Source of the DNA: Myxococcales bacterium
GTDB taxonomy: Bacteria; Myxococcota_A; Polyangia; Palsa-1104
Assembly (NCBI GenBank): GCA_023248835.1
Contig: JAHFDU010000248.1
Span: 1-6,059 of the forward strand
Length of the DNA: 6,059 bases
Reading direction: 5' to 3'
Shown here: in pieces, positions 5,050 through 6,059 of the stretch
How positions within the stretch are numbered: position 1 is the first letter of the stretch
Layout: every line of letters begins with the position of its first letter
Program-made: the position numbers and the translations under genes
The notes under the pieces: generated by a model
What the model was told of the DNA's origin: nothing
Database searches by the model: none
Seen by the model: only the letters and a program-made list of their open reading frames with translations

Positions 5050-5993
5050 TGGAGTTTTACCGAAAGTCCGGCGCTGATGCCGATCCAAGCGATTGGCAAG
5101 GTTTCGACCGTCCCGATCGGTTCAATTTGCAGATTCTCGGGGCGCGGCGAAATCGTGGCGTGCAGTGCCAAATAGGGCGCGATTCGCGGATGAACCCAAA
5201 GCCGGACCAGCGCGCCCAAGCGGAGGCCCAGATCGAGGTGGATTGCTCGCTGGGTTGACGTTATGTCAACCCCGTCGGCTAGCAAAACTGTCGCGGCGAG
5301 GCCAAGGTCACCGGCGAAATCAAAGCGGGCGCGGCGCAAACTTAGCCGCAAAGATAGGTCGATGGGAATGCGTGTCAGTTGTGCATGGCCGGTAGGTAAG
5401 GCGAGCGAAGTGGACGACAAACCGCCGATGCCCAGCGCTACGCCGGCGATTTTGCCACCGATCGTAGCGCGGACTTCGGCGCCGCCGGAAAACAGGCTTG
5501 AACTGGCGCGCGGGGCGGAGTCAAAAAGGCCGCCGAATTCTAGATCGGCGAAAAGTCGCGATCGCCGGGTTGGTAGGGCAGGTGGCGCTGGAAGGGTCAG
5601 TTGGGGCGGCGGCGCGATCGGAGGTGAAGGAGGCACCACCACCGGTGGGTGGAGCATCAGCGCGGCGAATACCGCGGCAACCCGAGCCCGCTCCTTGCAG
5701 CTGCGCGACTCGTCGACTAGTTCGCGGGTTTGACCTGCGGCCGAGACGCGATAGCTGTGGCCCAGATCGATGAGTCTAACCGTGGCGGAGTCGGCCGCCT
5801 CGCCGATGCCGATGCCGATGCCGATTTCCGTTTTCGGCAGTAGCTGCTGCAAGCGGAGAGCGACCGCTGAAGGCGCCGGACAAGCGGCATCGGCGCCCGC
5901 GATCAAGATCTGGGACGGCAGCGCCCAGGCGGACGACGTAAACAGCAGCAGCGGCAGCACCAAGGCCGTCCGTTTGATTCCTGTAATAAGCAA
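5046..5993 (-). CDS. Exported protein, Pro-rich hinge and probable outer-membrane beta-barrel
   Basis: First gene of the minus-strand block, 315 residues. TTG at 5993 is chosen because GGAG lies seven bases upstream and the N-terminus becomes a clean Sec signal: MLITGIKRTA, a Leu-rich core, and cleavage after SSAWA (about residue 24). A start at 6044 would add a leader lacking this shape. Residues 25-117 form a small domain with Cys38 and Cys99 (possible disulfide) and a segment ESRSCKERARVAAVFAAL that, as I recall, recurs in myxobacterial hypothetical proteins. Residues 116-142 are a Pro-rich hinge. From about 146 to the end, alternating strands such as LFADLEFGGLF, IDLSLRLSLR, AIHLDLGLRLGALVRLWV and WIGISAGLSVKLH suggest a beta-barrel, but the last residue is His rather than the usual aromatic Phe. 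A (GCCGAT)4 tract encodes an Ile-Gly repeat at 57-64. Its TGA shares bases with the TTG of the sigma gene. Not recognised as a named family; the barrel is inferred. Confidence 0.85.
   Translation of the reverse strand: MLITGIKRTALVLPLLLFTSSAWALPSQILIAGADAACPAPSAVALRLQQLLPKTEIGIGIGIGEAADSATVRLIDLGHSYRVSAAGQTRELVDESRSCKERARVAAVFAALMLHPPVVVPPSPPIAPPPQLTLPAPPALPTRRSRLFADLEFGGLFDSAPRASSSLFSGGAEVRATIGGKIAGVALGIGGLSSTSLALPTGHAQLTRIPIDLSLRLSLRRARFDFAGDLGLAATVLLADGVDITSTQRAIHLDLGLRLGALVRLWVHPRIAPYLALHATISPRPENLQIEPIGTVETLPIAWIGISAGLSVKLH
5802..5825. repeat. Hexanucleotide tandem repeat (GCCGAT)4
   Basis: Four perfect head-to-tail copies of GCCGAT on the plus strand lie within the exported-protein gene. 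On the coding (minus) strand they read ATCGGC and encode alternating Ile-Gly. The unit is six bases, so copy-number change would alter length by two residues per unit without a frameshift. Confidence 0.9.
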
Positions 5994-6000
5994 CAATCGG

Positions 6001-6004
6001 CTCC
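6001..6004 (-). promoter_or_regulatory. Shine-Dalgarno deciding the TTG start of the exported protein
   Basis: On the minus strand GGAG (6004-6001) is seven bases before TTG 5993 and four before TTG 5996. The spacing favours 5993, and that start produces a standard signal peptide. Confidence 0.55.
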
Positions 6005-6016
6005 AAATGCAATGTG

Positions 6017-6049
6017 GATATATGTATTCGTATTTCAAAAACAAATCAA
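6017..6049 (-). promoter_or_regulatory. Candidate sigma-70-type promoter for the five-gene block
   Basis: The minus strand here is strikingly AT-rich against its surroundings. TTGATT (6049-6044) and TACATA (6026-6021) are 17 bases apart; an overlapping alternative is TTGTTT (6044-6039) with TATATC (6022-6017) at 16 bases. Either would place transcription start around 6010-6015, giving a leader of about 20 bases before TTG 5993 that includes the GGAG site. Matches to consensus are partial, and the window ends 10 bases upstream, so further control sites may be missing. Confidence 0.4.
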
Positions 6050-6059
6050 TCGAATATGC

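Noticed and set aside
5263..5733. Plus-strand open frames opposite the exported-protein gene
   Set aside because: Arg/Ser/Pro/Ala-rich translation with no motif or ribosome site, while the minus strand has a signal peptide, domain structure and operon context.
1..6059. CRISPR array, tRNA or rRNA genes, insertion sequence, attachment site
   Set aside because: No regularly spaced repeats, no recognisable RNA gene features, no transposase or integrase frame, and no paired terminal repeats were seen on either strand.

Overview
The window looks like chromosome from a Gram-negative bacterium of the Myxococcota (myxobacteria) or a related former deltaproteobacterial lineage. The evidence is moderately high GC, lipoproteins with Asp/Pro/Gly/Ala-rich linkers after the lipidated cysteine, frequent TTG starts, and an ECF sigma operon encoding several envelope proteins. 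This is an inference from style; the window holds no rRNA or other taxonomic marker.

Layout. Positions 1-about 266 hold what looks like the start of a leftward gene that leaves the window (hypothetical, moderate support). A short divergent gap follows. Then comes a complete rightward ATP-type phosphoenolpyruvate carboxykinase gene (pckA, 374-1948), with a TTG start and all the active-site motifs I looked for. A gap of about 90 bp with only weak hairpins separates it from a convergent five-gene block that fills the rest of the window on the minus strand.

In transcription order (right to left) the block is: (1) an exported protein with a Pro-rich hinge and a probable C-terminal beta-barrel (5993-5046); (2) an ECF-like sigma-70 factor (5049-4375); (3) a single-pass membrane protein with a C-terminal TPR/BamD-like region, a probable non-zinc anti-sigma factor (4375-3671); (4) a lipoprotein with seven beta-propeller-like repeats (3626-2592); (5) a lipoprotein with a cytochrome-c-like domain carrying an unusual CX4CH motif (2583-2038). 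Genes 1-2 and 2-3 share start/stop bases, and the other gaps are 44 and 8 nt. A sigma-70-like promoter candidate lies just upstream of gene 1.

Working model (inference): an envelope-to-sigma signalling operon analogous to, but not homologous in its parts with, FecA/FecR/FecI. An outer-membrane or periplasmic sensor and a TPR-bearing transmembrane anti-sigma would control the sigma factor, and two lipoproteins would act as co-sensors or outputs. A second notable point is a palindromic repeat that appears to be translated into the N-terminal extension of the sigma factor.
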